Shown here: positions 24,103 to 33,343 of the stretch, in pieces
How positions within the stretch are numbered: the stretch's first letter is position 1
Layout: every line of letters starts with the position of its first letter
Source: Nitrososphaerota archaeon
Lineage (GTDB): Archaea > Thermoproteota > Nitrososphaeria > Nitrososphaerales > JACQRY01
NCBI GenBank assembly: GCA_016184315.1
Contig: JACPCU010000016.1
Span: forward strand, 1-51,378
Direction of reading: 5' to 3'
Length of the DNA stretch: 51,378 nucleotides
The notes under the pieces: model-generated
What the model saw: the letters and a program-made list of their open reading frames with translations, nothing else
What the model was told of the DNA's origin: nothing
The model's database searches: none
Position numbers and translations under genes: made by a program

Positions 24103-24507
24103 ATGAGCGAGAAGCCTCCGGACGTCACCATAAAACTGAAGAGAGGCACATGGGAGATAGAGATAACCACCAGCGAAGACAGAATCAGACAAGTAGTCGA
24201 AAGCGTCCTAGCAGGCTTCAGCAGCAGCGCTCAAACCACCCAAAGCCTCCCAGAAGAGCCTCAGCCCAAACCTACCTCCACCTGCAGAGGCTTGATCCTA
24301 AACATGTGGCAAGAAGAATGGTTCACCCAAGAACGCAACCTAGCAGACGTCCACAACGAACTGGCACGCAGAGGATACCACTACGACCGCACAGCAGTAT
24401 CTCACTCACTCACAGATCTAGTAAGAGAAAACGTGCTTACAAGAGTAGGCGAAGCCAGGAACTACCGTTACGTGCAGAAGAAGCCACCCAACGAGAAACA
24501 GCCTTAA
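24103..24507 (+). CDS. Small winged-helix protein, member 1 of a local family
   Basis: The protein has 134 aa. An N-terminal module of about 35 residues (strands VTIKLKRGTWEIEITTS, then helix IRQVVESVLAGF) is followed by a Q/P-rich linker and a winged helix (NLADVHNELARRGYHYDRTA, VSHSLTDLVRENVLTRVG, ARNYRYV). The winged helix aligns by eye with that of the protein at 25331-25906. An AGGAGAG sequence precedes the ATG. It probably binds DNA; the inverted repeat just upstream may be its own operator. Its end overlaps the opposite gene by 4 nt. I do not recognise a characterised family. Confidence 0.7.
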   Translation: MSEKPPDVTIKLKRGTWEIEITTSEDRIRQVVESVLAGFSSSAQTTQSLPEEPQPKPTSTCRGLILNMWQEEWFTQERNLADVHNELARRGYHYDRTAVSHSLTDLVRENVLTRVGEARNYRYVQKKPPNEKQP

Positions 24508-25031
24508 CCCTTACGAACAGTCTTCTTACTCAAGACACCTTGAAGCCAATGTATCCCCTGAGTCGTAATCCTGTATCTGACACTCTGCTCAGAGCTATCC
24601 CTCTCGACGCAGCCTGCTTTAGATAACTCGCTCAATCTTGAGCTCACAGACTTCGGATTCAAACTGGAAAAGCTCTGAATATCAGATAGAGACAACGATG
24701 CACTGGTCGTCTTACCAGTCTCAAACCCAATCTTTGAAGCGACCAGCTGGAGCGCCACAACATCTTTGTCACTCAGCTTCTGCCCCTCCGACCAAACCCG
24801 TGGCCCCTCAGGAGTTACCTTGACGTGATCAGAGAACATTCGAATGAGGTCCTGCGTTGAATAGTTCACGTAGATCTTGTGGGCCAAGTCGATTGCAGGC
24901 ACCTGCTTAGCGATAAATTCGTTCACCGACAAAAGCACAGTCTCAGGAGGACCCTTGAACTCGGCTTTTACATCGCCGTAGGACACAGATATGGTCATCT
25001 GACTTGTTTGACTCAAAGCCTCAACCACCAT
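24504..25031 (-). CDS. Small winged-helix protein, member 2 of a local family
   Basis: The protein has 175 aa. It begins with a similar N-terminal module (MTISVSYGDVKAEFKGPPET, then helix VLLSVNEFIAKQVPAI). A middle region follows (about 55-95), then a winged helix (SLSDIQSFSSLNPKSVSSRL, SELSKAGCVERD, VRYRITTQGIHWL). The wing strand R-Y-R-I-T-T-Q-G resembles archaeal transcription regulators. It is in line with the zinc-ribbon gene and member 3 on the same strand, so the three may be one transcript. No named family recognised. Confidence 0.7.
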   Translation of the reverse strand: MVVEALSQTSQMTISVSYGDVKAEFKGPPETVLLSVNEFIAKQVPAIDLAHKIYVNYSTQDLIRMFSDHVKVTPEGPRVWSEGQKLSDKDVVALQLVASKIGFETGKTTSASLSLSDIQSFSSLNPKSVSSRLSELSKAGCVERDSSEQSVRYRITTQGIHWLQGVLSKKTVRKG

Positions 25032-25105
25032 TCTGAATTATCTAATATGCCACCATTGTGCGCTGAAGATTGCTTATATCCCTTTACAGCCATTTTGATT
25101 TCATC

Positions 25106-25300
25106 TTACTCGTAATCGATGACAGCGACTTTGCTCGACCTACATTTAGGGCATGCAGCAGGTACGCGTTTCCCTCTAACATTCTGAAGAACCCACTGCT
25201 GGTACTCGCCAAACTCATCGCCCAAATATCCACTAGGATTCCATGCGTGACCACACGCTAGACATTTCAAACGGGGACCCCTCAAAGCTAATCCAAACAC
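25106..25300 (-). CDS. Small zinc-ribbon protein
   Basis: The protein has 64 aa. C-L-A-C near the N-terminus (residues 14-17) and C-P-K-C near residue 50 form a four-cysteine zinc ribbon, separated by an aromatic-rich loop (GYLGDEFGEYQQWVLQNVRG). The start codon is GTG. It lies between members 2 and 3 of the winged-helix family on the same strand. It may be a protein-protein or nucleic-acid-binding adaptor of that cluster. Confidence 0.7.
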   Translation of the reverse strand: MFGLALRGPRLKCLACGHAWNPSGYLGDEFGEYQQWVLQNVRGKRVPAACPKCRSSKVAVIDYE

Positions 25301-25330
25301 TCTCCAAACAACATCTAGCTACACATCACT

Positions 25331-25906
25331 TCAGCTGGGAGCATTGAGGAGACTGCCTTGCAATGTTTCCTGAGCCTCTTGGCCGATGGGAGCATCAGTG
25401 ACTGGCGGCGGACTAGGCCTAGCTTCACTTGAAAGCGCTGTAGATGCAACATACACAAACTCGCCTCCTTCACCTTTGAAGCGCCGCAGTTTTCCAGATT
25501 GAGCCAGTCGGAGTAGAGAGACTGCAACAGACTGTTTGGGATATATGAGACCGTATGACTCGAGGACTTCCCTGACTTGGTTCAGCTTCCGTGGCTGTCT
25601 CCCCCATGGATCACCAAAGATCTTGACGATCACATCGGTCAGAGAGTCGTCCTTTCCGATTTGAACCTCTGGGATTGACGTGGCAGGTTGGGGTTGAGCC
25701 GCGGATTTTTGCATCTGGATCTGTGAAGACTGCGCCACTGCTACGCTGGCTGGGGTAGCTTTGGAGCCAGTCTCTTCCATGGAAGGAATTGCCTCAAGTA
25801 GGCGAGGAATAAGGTTGGCAGCATGCTCCAGGGCAGAGGCGATCCCCTCAACTTCTACTTCGTTTACACCGAGCTTCACTCTGATCCTTATCTTCTCATC
25901 AGACAC
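25331..25906 (-). CDS. Small winged-helix protein, member 3 of a local family
   Basis: The protein has 191 aa and starts with GTG. The N-terminal module reads IRIRVKLGVNEVEVEGIASA followed by a helix (LEHAANLIPRLLEAI). A Q/A/P-rich linker of about 45 residues comes next, then a winged helix (LNQVREVLESYGLIYPKQSV, AVSLLRLAQSGKLRRFKGEG, GEFVYV), then a P/Q-rich tail. The winged helix parallels member 1 (Q-V-R-E-V-L-E/D-V-H-N-E-L-A; Y-P-K-Q-S-V/Y-D-R-T-A-V). Downstream genes are the zinc ribbon (30-nt gap) and member 2. Confidence 0.7.
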   Translation of the reverse strand: MSDEKIRIRVKLGVNEVEVEGIASALEHAANLIPRLLEAIPSMEETGSKATPASVAVAQSSQIQMQKSAAQPQPATSIPEVQIGKDDSLTDVIVKIFGDPWGRQPRKLNQVREVLESYGLIYPKQSVAVSLLRLAQSGKLRRFKGEGGEFVYVASTALSSEARPSPPPVTDAPIGQEAQETLQGSLLNAPS

Positions 25907-26012
25907 AGGAAAATGCAGATGTAAACGAACTAATATGCATTCCCAGTGACAGACGAGAGAAGCAATATGTTGATCAAGGATCTTGGTTTACATTCAGATT
26001 ATCATTGCTTCA

Positions 26013-27920
26013 CTACACCCTAGATCGGATTGCTTCAGCAATCTTGGCTTTCAGCAGACTGCTCACCCTCTGTCCGTCTGCCTTCCCCCTCACCGACACC
26101 ATCACCCTGCCCATCAATAGGCTAAAGGCTCCTTCGCCCTTAGAAGCAATCATCCCTTTGTTTTCCTCAATGACTCTAGATATTATTTGGACCACAGCAT
26201 CATCAGACATCGCTGATAGGCCTAGCTTGTTAGCAGCTTCCTGCACGCTCCGAGATTCTCCTTTGAGTAGCAGTTCAAGTATCTGGGGAACAGCCTCCTT
26301 AGAAACTGCTCCACTGTCTACATGTTTGAACAAATCCAGCAAACCATCATCAGTAAGAGTAGAGGAATCCAAGCCCTGCCTCTCCAAGCTGACCAAAGTT
26401 TCAGTTAAAGTGGCTGCAATAACACTCGGCTGCACACGCGTAGATGCCGTGATCTTCTCAAAAAGATCCATGTAACCCGAGTCATAGATCTGGAGAGCCA
26501 TCTTACTGTTCAATCGATGCTTATCCATCAAGCCCTGCAATTGCTCCTCCCACTGAGGAGGAATCTGCTTAGAGAGCTCCTGTAGTAGACCTTTGGGAAC
26601 TGGGCAGGGCGGGATGTCAGTCTCAGGATACATTCGTGCCGCGCCAGGCCTAGGCCTGGAAAACTTGGTTTTTCCATCAGGAGTAGGTCCACGCGTTTCA
26701 CTTGGAACCCCCTTGAATGCTTCCGTCAGACGATCTATCAGCGCTCTTGAGGCATATTCTACGCTGGCTTCTGGACCTGCAATGATTATGAATCCATCTT
26801 CTTCTCGGACTCCCAGCTTCTCCTTTACTCTAACAAGATCATTCTCAATGATACCGTAGGCAGGGAGCTCATCTGAGTGAAATATGCCTCCAATACCGTA
26901 GAACCTTACCACCTCCGCCAACTCCCGTCCAAGCCTAATACCTGGGATAGGTTCATAGCCAAGCATACCTTTGAACCCTTTTAGGAAGAGCGCTACAACT
27001 CTGCCGTCTTCCTTCAAAGTCTTCTGAAGCAGATTGCTGCTCGTCTCACGGAAAACTTCAGTTACATCTACAGGATTATCAGCTACGCAAGAGGAATCAA
27101 GCCCCCTAGACAAGAGGCTGTCCTTGATTTTCAGTAACCCGGTCTGCCTGACAGCCTCATACTCAATAATCTTGGAGATCAAATCAAGTCTCTGCACACC
27201 CTTGACCTCCACGACTCCGCCCCCTCCTGCAACAGAGACGTTGACGTCCTGCCTGATAGTTCCTAGGCCCCTTGCTACCCGCCCAGTTGCCCTCATCAAT
27301 CTACCTAGCGTAAGAGCAATCTCCTGCACTGACTCTGGTTCAGCCGCGACAGGAGCAAGAGCGACCTCGACAAGAGGCACACACAACCTACTTAGAGAAA
27401 ACACTTTTTCTCCTCCCTTCTCCTCCAACAGTCTTGCAGCATCTTCCTCAAGACAGATGGTCTGCACGGGGACACTTCGATCCTTAGTCTTAAGCTGACC
27501 GTTCAAAGCAACTACAAGAGTACGTTGGAAACCGGTAGTGTTGGATCCATCGATAACGATCTTCCTCATCACGTGCAGCTCATCCACAGGAGTGGCGCCC
27601 AAGGACAGAGCTATTATCAAAACCGTTTGCACCGCCTCTTGGTTCAGATCGTGAGGCGGCTCTTCGTCAGCCTCAACAAGACACGAGTCGATGTCCGATG
27701 CCTCATAGATGATGGCGGTGCCCCTCCTAAACTCGAATAGGGCTGCAGGGTCAATCTGCCCCATTTCGCTTTGAGTGGGTCTCAGGCGCCTCATGAATCT
27801 GAGTTCAGGCTTAGCTTCGCTAGGCATAGGGCAGCTGCAGAACAGTTTCTTTTCTGTAGCTAGCTGCTGATGCACTTCTAATCCTACTTTCAACCCGATC
27901 TTTTCCGGCTCTATGTTCAT
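26013..27920 (-). CDS. gatE: Glu-tRNA(Gln) amidotransferase subunit E
   Basis: The protein has 635 aa, full length for GatE. With GatD it turns Glu-tRNA(Gln) into Gln-tRNA(Gln), the archaea-only route. The GatB-like kinase half starts KIGLKVGLEVHQQLATEKKL and has FCSCPM and R-R-L-R-P-T-Q-S-E-M-G. The AspRS-like insertion (about 270-400) includes PIPGIRLGRELAEVVRFYG and GIFHSDELPAYGI. The helical YqeY-type tail (VSSLLKAKIAEAI) binds tRNA. Its ATG overlaps the GatD stop by 4 nt. Confidence 0.96.
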   Translation of the reverse strand: MNIEPEKIGLKVGLEVHQQLATEKKLFCSCPMPSEAKPELRFMRRLRPTQSEMGQIDPAALFEFRRGTAIIYEASDIDSCLVEADEEPPHDLNQEAVQTVLIIALSLGATPVDELHVMRKIVIDGSNTTGFQRTLVVALNGQLKTKDRSVPVQTICLEEDAARLLEEKGGEKVFSLSRLCVPLVEVALAPVAAEPESVQEIALTLGRLMRATGRVARGLGTIRQDVNVSVAGGGGVVEVKGVQRLDLISKIIEYEAVRQTGLLKIKDSLLSRGLDSSCVADNPVDVTEVFRETSSNLLQKTLKEDGRVVALFLKGFKGMLGYEPIPGIRLGRELAEVVRFYGIGGIFHSDELPAYGIIENDLVRVKEKLGVREEDGFIIIAGPEASVEYASRALIDRLTEAFKGVPSETRGPTPDGKTKFSRPRPGAARMYPETDIPPCPVPKGLLQELSKQIPPQWEEQLQGLMDKHRLNSKMALQIYDSGYMDLFEKITASTRVQPSVIAATLTETLVSLERQGLDSSTLTDDGLLDLFKHVDSGAVSKEAVPQILELLLKGESRSVQEAANKLGLSAMSDDAVVQIISRVIEENKGMIASKGEGAFSLLMGRVMVSVRGKADGQRVSSLLKAKIAEAIRSRV

Positions 27921-29251
27921 GCGGCGTTCTTCCTCCTCGTCAAGGGTCGTCTAGACATGTATTCTCCAGCCAGATTCTCAGTCATCAGCCTAATCGAGTC
28001 ATTACTGCTCTTGGTGTTACCCAAGACCCACATCATTTTCACAAAGGCCGTTTCAGGCAACATATCGCCAAGTGGGATAACTCCTATTGAGAGAAGATCT
28101 CGGCCAGTGTCGTAAACAGTCATTCTCACACGACCCCAAATACACTGCGAAGTCATAGCTATCAGCACACCGCCATCGATGGCCCTCTTGATCGCACCAT
28201 TACATCTTGAGGCGACCTGTCCTAGCCCCGTCCCCTCCAAAACTATGCCACGGATCCCCCTTGAAACAAGATGATCTATGATTTCAGGGTCAAAGTCAGG
28301 ATGAAACTTGAGTAGGGCTGTCTTTTTTTCAAACTTAGGCTGAGGCATCAAAGTCACTCCTTCACGCCTGTGAGGAATGTCCTTGGATACTACGGTTATG
28401 TCACCGTTCTTCACGAAGGCAACACATGGAGAGTTAACAGACTCGAAGGCGTCTCTCCTGCTGGTGTGATTCTTCCTAACCTTGGTGCCCCGATGAATAG
28501 ATATGGTATCGTCGCTTAGATCGTGATGCATAGCCACGAATATTCCTGAGAAAACTGCGTTCGCAGCAGTCACTGTCGCTGCGATCAAGTTTGTCGCCGC
28601 GTCTGAAGACGGCCTGTCAGAGGAGCGCTGAGAGCCTACAAGGACAACTGGCACAGGGCAGCCCTTTAACGCAAAGCTGAGAGCTGCTGCTGTGTAGCCC
28701 AATGTGTCTGTCCCATGGGTAACCACCACACCTTTAGATCCATTGTTCACTTTCTCAGCCACCTTCAACGCCAGAGCAGACCACTGATCAGACGCCATAT
28801 TCTCGCTGTACAGGCTGAAGAGAACCTCAGAGTCGATATCTGCAATTGCGGTGAGCTCCGGCACCGAGGCGCATAACTCTTCTACCGAAAGAGCCGGACG
28901 GACTCCACCAGTCCTATAGTCGACTCTGCTCGCTATGGTTCCCCCTGTGCTTATGATGGTCACTTTAGGAAGATCAGTTGGTGCTGGTCGATTCGGAGGG
29001 GTGACGTACTTAGGTCCTGCGGCTTCAGCTACGCGTGAAATATCCGTAATTCGGTCTATGCTGATGCCGACGTTGTATCCGCTGCGGAGCTTGATAACGA
29101 TGTGATGATCATCAGCATAGCCGTATCTAGTCATCAATGTTCCCTCGTATACGCCTTGCCGTGTTGTTATTGATATGAGGTCGCCTATTTTGACAGGGTA
29201 TTTCTGAAGGAGGGCTAGGCTGCGCCCCACGTACCCCTCAGTTTCCGTCAT
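27917..29251 (-). CDS. gatD: Glu-tRNA(Gln) amidotransferase subunit D
   Basis: The protein has 444 aa. It is the glutaminase that releases ammonia for GatE. An N-terminal beta domain of about 85 residues (KIGDLISITTRQGVYEGTLM) precedes an L-asparaginase-like domain. The nucleophile region is VTIISTGGTIASRVD, the second threonine and Asp lie in VVVTHGTDTLGYTAAALSFA, and VLVGSQRSSDRPSSDA follows. All active-site elements look intact. First gene of the gatDE operon; an AT-rich TATA-like stretch (AGTTTAATTC on the minus strand, about 29280-29290) precedes it. Confidence 0.96.
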   Translation of the reverse strand: MTETEGYVGRSLALLQKYPVKIGDLISITTRQGVYEGTLMTRYGYADDHHIVIKLRSGYNVGISIDRITDISRVAEAAGPKYVTPPNRPAPTDLPKVTIISTGGTIASRVDYRTGGVRPALSVEELCASVPELTAIADIDSEVLFSLYSENMASDQWSALALKVAEKVNNGSKGVVVTHGTDTLGYTAAALSFALKGCPVPVVLVGSQRSSDRPSSDAATNLIAATVTAANAVFSGIFVAMHHDLSDDTISIHRGTKVRKNHTSRRDAFESVNSPCVAFVKNGDITVVSKDIPHRREGVTLMPQPKFEKKTALLKFHPDFDPEIIDHLVSRGIRGIVLEGTGLGQVASRCNGAIKRAIDGGVLIAMTSQCIWGRVRMTVYDTGRDLLSIGVIPLGDMLPETAFVKMMWVLGNTKSSNDSIRLMTENLAGEYMSRRPLTRRKNAA

Positions 29252-29364
29252 GCCGATCTGGATGCACCGCTATGTGCAGAATTAAACTTTCGGAAGCCTG
29301 CTGTTTGACTAACATCGAAATTAGACTTAAAAGGCGAGCTTTTGAAGTATAAGCCTGTAAGCTA

Positions 29365-30147
29365 TTGCAGATAGAAGGCAGAAAGTCTAGGGGACTTGGA
29401 GTTACCCTCATAGCATCCACCTTCTTTCTCATCCTTTTCTCTATGCAGAACCTAAGCGCTCTCTCAAGCCAGAACACAGAGACTGGTCCACCGGGCACCG
29501 GCGACACCTCTGGAGACTCGCAGCGGGAGGGCCTCGATCTTTTAGCAATCTCCACAACTTTCGTGGATGGCAATGCAAGAATCCAACGTAGAATAGCTTT
29601 GATCGGCCTTCCGGTTTCAGTCTATGGGTACGTAGGGAAGGAACGGACCAATCTATCATTGATTGCGGAGGGAACAACCGACGGTCGGGGAAGAATAGGA
29701 TTCTTCCTTCCAGCAGGCGCCTATATTGTGAACTTCAGATATCAGTTGTTTGGAAGCAATGTCACGTTAGATCTTCCTGTGACGAGAAGCATAGTTGAGA
29801 TGAACTGGACCGTTAGTAAACGTACTCTGAGACCTCTTACCTTGGTGTTTGGCGACAAATTTGCAGTGGGAGAACTCGGACCAGGGGACACTGTCGACGC
29901 ATATTTCCGTGGAAGGGAGGAACGGCTTCCAGTTGTAGTCGAAGTGGGACCTGATCTCCGTGTCACGAATCAGCCAAACCCAAGTCTACTCCTAGACGTA
30001 AATGGGGGTGCACAGTCTGAAGGCAGTCAGTGGGTTCAGCTGAGCCCCGCCAATAAGCTGTTATTGACGCAGATAGATCCGCAGGCAGGGGCAGATTATA
30101 CTGCGTACTGGGTTACGGTGGGGGAGAGGACTAGGCCTTGGAGGTAG
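29365..30147 (+). CDS. Secreted or anchored beta-domain protein, first gene of the MoxR/DUF58 operon
   Basis: The protein has 260 aa. It begins with TTG, has a hydrophobic N-terminal helix (VTLIASTFFLILFSMQNLSA, about 13-32), a Ser/Thr/Gly-rich linker, then beta-rich domains. One resembles a carboxypeptidase regulatory-like fold (PVSVYGYVG, TTDGRGRIGFFLPAGAYIVN). No C-terminal membrane helix. It probably faces the cell exterior, held by the uncleaved helix, or is released. The end overlaps the next gene by 10 nt, so the seven genes to 36029 read as one operon. Confidence 0.65.
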   Translation: MQIEGRKSRGLGVTLIASTFFLILFSMQNLSALSSQNTETGPPGTGDTSGDSQREGLDLLAISTTFVDGNARIQRRIALIGLPVSVYGYVGKERTNLSLIAEGTTDGRGRIGFFLPAGAYIVNFRYQLFGSNVTLDLPVTRSIVEMNWTVSKRTLRPLTLVFGDKFAVGELGPGDTVDAYFRGREERLPVVVEVGPDLRVTNQPNPSLLLDVNGGAQSEGSQWVQLSPANKLLLTQIDPQAGADYTAYWVTVGERTRPWR

Positions 30148-30686
30148 CTTCCGTGATTACTCAGGCGGCTTTAGACTACAGGATTTGGCAGGGGATTTAT
30201 GCTGCAATATTCTCATTGGCAGGTGTAGCCGCCTTGGGGTTGGTTGCTCCTTTCGTGGCATCTAGAGGCTTGTTCAAGCCGTTCTTCAGACGTATCCATG
30301 TGGAGCCTAGTGTCCCGCTGCTTTCAGTTGGTAGGAGCGAGGCGTTGTTGAAGGAGTTGGAGGATGCCCGCCAGAAGAAGGAGTGGGCCTTAGGCATAGT
30401 CTCCGCGTATCAGTCGATAAGGAAGGAGCTAGCTGCGTCAGCAGGAGTCAGGCTCAGAAAAGACTTGACTGAGCATGAAGCGGTTGAGCGTCTTGCGTGG
30501 AGCCGTGGCCTTGGAACTGCTGCTGCTAATCTTAGGCATCTTTACACGCTCTACGAGAAAGCTAGATTCGGAGCCGAGCCGGCTGGGGAAGCAGATCTCG
30601 ATCAGACAGAGAGGCTCGTCGTAGAGTTGTCATCACAACTGAAAGAGCCGTCTAACTTCCCCAAGGAGGATGTGGGTCAACCATGA
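30138..30686 (+). CDS. Membrane protein with DUF4129-like domain
   Basis: The protein has 182 aa and starts with TTG. One membrane helix (GIYAAIFSLAGVAALGLVAPFVA, about 18-40) is followed by a cytoplasmic helical domain matching DUF4129: W-A-L-G-I-V-S-A-Y-Q-S-I-R-K-E-L-A, then LTEHEAVERLAWSRG and LRHLYTLYEKARFG. DUF4129 proteins are regularly encoded with MoxR ATPases and DUF58 proteins. The stop and next start overlap as ATGA. Confidence 0.75.
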   Translation: MEVASVITQAALDYRIWQGIYAAIFSLAGVAALGLVAPFVASRGLFKPFFRRIHVEPSVPLLSVGRSEALLKELEDARQKKEWALGIVSAYQSIRKELAASAGVRLRKDLTEHEAVERLAWSRGLGTAAANLRHLYTLYEKARFGAEPAGEADLDQTERLVVELSSQLKEPSNFPKEDVGQP

Positions 30687-31081
30687 TAGAAGTTGTGTTC
30701 ACAATTCTTCTTGCATTGCTGGTCGTTGGTTTCCTCTTATATTTGCGTAGAAGTACAAATTATCACTACTCTGATGTCGAGTCTTCTCAGCGCTCTTCCA
30801 ACGGAAGCCTATATGCTGCATCCGTGCAGCATCTGAGAGCGAATAATCCTGATTTCAAAGGCTCGCTCGAGGCCATGATAACCATATTGGACAGCAAATT
30901 GCTTCTGAGTCCGAAGCTGTCTGGGGATTACAGGCGGAGAGCCAATCGTCTAAGGGATAAGCTTACGAGCCTCATGGGTCAGAAAACCCTCGGCAAAGAA
31001 GTCTTCGCCTCGACGTATTCTGAGTATGCAGAAATTGCTAGGAAGACGGAGGAGAAAGGAGGGGTCCTAGATGGATCCTAA
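30683..31081 (+). CDS. Small membrane protein of the MoxR operon
   Basis: The protein has 132 aa. An N-terminal helix (VVFTILLALLVVGFLLYL) is followed by a charged cytoplasmic helical domain with A-M-I-T-I-L-D-S-K-L-L-L-S and YRRRANRLRDKLTSLM. No family recognised. It overlaps the MoxR gene by 11 nt; by position it may couple the ATPase to the membrane. Confidence 0.65.
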   Translation: MIEVVFTILLALLVVGFLLYLRRSTNYHYSDVESSQRSSNGSLYAASVQHLRANNPDFKGSLEAMITILDSKLLLSPKLSGDYRRRANRLRDKLTSLMGQKTLGKEVFASTYSEYAEIARKTEEKGGVLDGS

Positions 31082-32036
31082 AGTTCTATACATGAAGGTC
31101 AGTAACGAAGTCTCGAAGGTCGTAGTAGGCAAGACGGAAGTGGTCCGCCTACTCATGGTGGCTCTCTTGGCCGAAGGTCACGTATTGCTGGAAGGCGTCC
31201 CCGGAGTTGCCAAGACTCTGATCGCACGAGCCTTCTCCAAAAGCTTGGGGCTGAGCTTCAAACGCATCCAGTTCACTCCAGATATGCTTCCTTCAGACAT
31301 TACAGGAACATTTGTCTTCAACCCTAAGACCCGGGAATTCGACTTCCGCATGGGCCCTGTATTCGCCAACATGGTTCTTGCCGATGAGATCAACCGTGCA
31401 ACGCCGAAGACTCAATCAGCTTTGCTGGAGGCGATGCAAGAGAAACAGGTCACCATTGAAGGCACGACTAAGACTCTTGAAGAACCCTTCGTGGTTCTAG
31501 CAACTCAGAACCCCTTGGAGCTAGAGGGCACCTATCCTCTCCCTGAAGCCCAGCTGGACAGGTTCATGTTCAGGGTTCTTGTGCAGGTTTCCTCCCACAG
31601 TGAAGAAGTAGAAGTCTTAGCCAAAACCATGGAGAACATCGACATAACGTCGGTGAATAAAGTAGCCGAGGCTCCGGAAGTCTTGGCTGCCAGAAACATA
31701 GTGAAGAACCAGGTGCAGGTCTCTCAAGACGTACTAGACTACATCGTCTCCATAGTAGAGTCGACAAGAGGCGATAGAGATAGGCTGCTCCTAGGCGGAA
31801 GCCCCAGAGCATCCGTGCAGCTTCTCCAAGGGTCAAGAAGCTTGGCAGCCATCAAAGGGCGCAGCTACGTTATACCCGATGACGTCAAGGAACTTTCGTT
31901 CCACCTGCTCAACCACCGGCTGATACTCAACCCTGAATTCATGTTAAAAGCTAAGGCTACAGCATTCCCGTCGAACTACGAGCAAATCGAAGGAATAGTT
32001 ACAGACGCGCTCGCTTCAGTTCAGCCGCCGAGGTAG
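31071..32036 (+). CDS. MoxR-family AAA+ ATPase
   Basis: The protein has 321 aa. Walker A is G-V-P-G-V-A-K-T (about 41-48), the MoxR form of P-loop. Walker B is MVLADEINRATPKTQSALLE, sensor 1 is VVLATQNPLELEGTYPL, the arginine-finger region is EAQLDRFMFRVLV, and the lid domain carries GGSPRASVQLLQGSR. MoxR ATPases act as chaperones that mature partner proteins, often with a DUF58/von Willebrand-type partner encoded next door, as here (6-nt gap). Confidence 0.95.
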   Translation: MDPKVLYMKVSNEVSKVVVGKTEVVRLLMVALLAEGHVLLEGVPGVAKTLIARAFSKSLGLSFKRIQFTPDMLPSDITGTFVFNPKTREFDFRMGPVFANMVLADEINRATPKTQSALLEAMQEKQVTIEGTTKTLEEPFVVLATQNPLELEGTYPLPEAQLDRFMFRVLVQVSSHSEEVEVLAKTMENIDITSVNKVAEAPEVLAARNIVKNQVQVSQDVLDYIVSIVESTRGDRDRLLLGGSPRASVQLLQGSRSLAAIKGRSYVIPDDVKELSFHLLNHRLILNPEFMLKAKATAFPSNYEQIEGIVTDALASVQPPR

Positions 32037-32041
32037 ACCAT

Positions 32042-33343
32042 ATGCTGACGCGAAGGGGATACGCCGCTATCAGCTCGGTGCTTTTCTTCACTCTTTCAAG
32101 CAGCCTCACTCTCAGCTACCCATTCGTAGTGACTGCTCTAATCCTACTCGTGTTGCTCTCCATCGACTTTGTGTTATTCAGACTTTCTGCAAACACGTTT
32201 GATAGACTGGATTTGACGCGCAATGTGAGCGCTGACTCGGTCTTGGTGGGGGACGGCTTCAGCTATGATCTTGTTTTGACAAGCAAGGGTTCGGGGACCT
32301 TGGGGCCAATGGTGATCCATGACTTGCTGCCTGAAAACATTGATCTTTTGACAGGAGGCTCAACTATCGGTTCAGTGAGACCTTGGGCGCCCACCTCACT
32401 TAGGCGAAGTGTCGAGGCAGTTGAGATGGGAGACGCACAGTTTGGAGAAGTAGAGGTCAGGTTATTTGACAGGCTGGGCTTACTTTGGACTAAACGCGTC
32501 TTCAACCTTAAGAGTGTCGTCAAGATCTATCCGACCATAAGACAAGCTGTGAGGCGAAACAGGAGAGGGAGACGCCTCTTCCATAGATCGATGGGCAGAG
32601 TTGTCTGGCGGAGAAGACTCCTGTCCGAGTTCGCCGGGATGAGAGAATATTACCCCGGCGATGATCACAGGTTGATTGCTTGGAAGGCGATGGCCAAATC
32701 GCCGACCTCTACTCCCCTGACCAAGGAATTGGAGGAAGAAATAGACGCGGATGTCGTCATAATCGTTGCAAACAGGAAGTCTATGGCTGACGGGGAAAAG
32801 GGAAGCAGAAAGATCGACAAGGCTGTTGAAGCGGCATTAGCATTAGCGAGGGAGGTCAGTAGGGCCGGCCACAAGACTTCTGTCGCCTTCTATCATAATG
32901 GTGTGCCCAAGATCGCGTCAGGTTCGACGATCCGTCTTAGCCAACAGATGTACAACATGGGTTTCCACTCGAACGACGATGTCGATCTGCTTCTGAGGGC
33001 TGTTATGCGGATGCGTGGGAGACCGGGCTTGGCGATACTTCTAATTGACTCCCCCTATCCCAAGGAGATCGACTCTTCGCCTTTAGTCAGATTGATGCTC
33101 GCAAAGTTCGCTCTTAGAGTATTGTTGCTCGACACATCAACGTTCTTCGACGAGAGTAAAGGGCCAGCTAGAGAAGGTTTCTGGGCTATGGATATCCTTG
33201 GAGATAGAGAGCGGCTACATCAAGGGAGAGTTGCCGACAGGCTGATAGCTTCACGTATCCCCGTGCGAACATGCGGGTCAGACGATCTTGTAGACGTAGC
33301 TGTTGAAACCTTTTTGGAGAGCCAGCAGGTGCTTCGCAGATGA
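32042..33343 (+). CDS. DUF58 protein, MoxR partner
   Basis: The protein has 433 aa. Two N-terminal membrane helices (about 8-50) are followed by a beta-sandwich region (DLTRNVSADSVLVGDGFSYD). The DUF58 hallmark is FAGMREYYPGDDHRLIAWKA followed by a von Willebrand A-like half. The metal-site motif D-x-S-x-S is not kept (V-V-I-I-V-A-N-R-K-S-M), so metal-dependent adhesion is unlikely or altered. Overlaps the next gene as ATGA. Confidence 0.88.
   Translation: MLTRRGYAAISSVLFFTLSSSLTLSYPFVVTALILLVLLSIDFVLFRLSANTFDRLDLTRNVSADSVLVGDGFSYDLVLTSKGSGTLGPMVIHDLLPENIDLLTGGSTIGSVRPWAPTSLRRSVEAVEMGDAQFGEVEVRLFDRLGLLWTKRVFNLKSVVKIYPTIRQAVRRNRRGRRLFHRSMGRVVWRRRLLSEFAGMREYYPGDDHRLIAWKAMAKSPTSTPLTKELEEEIDADVVIIVANRKSMADGEKGSRKIDKAVEAALALAREVSRAGHKTSVAFYHNGVPKIASGSTIRLSQQMYNMGFHSNDDVDLLLRAVMRMRGRPGLAILLIDSPYPKEIDSSPLVRLMLAKFALRVLLLDTSTFFDESKGPAREGFWAMDILGDRERLHQGRVADRLIASRIPVRTCGSDDLVDVAVETFLESQQVLRR

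Noticed and set aside
25912-25941. AATGCA/TGCATT inverted repeat upstream of 25906
   Set aside because: Only 6-bp half-sites in AT-rich DNA, likely chance.
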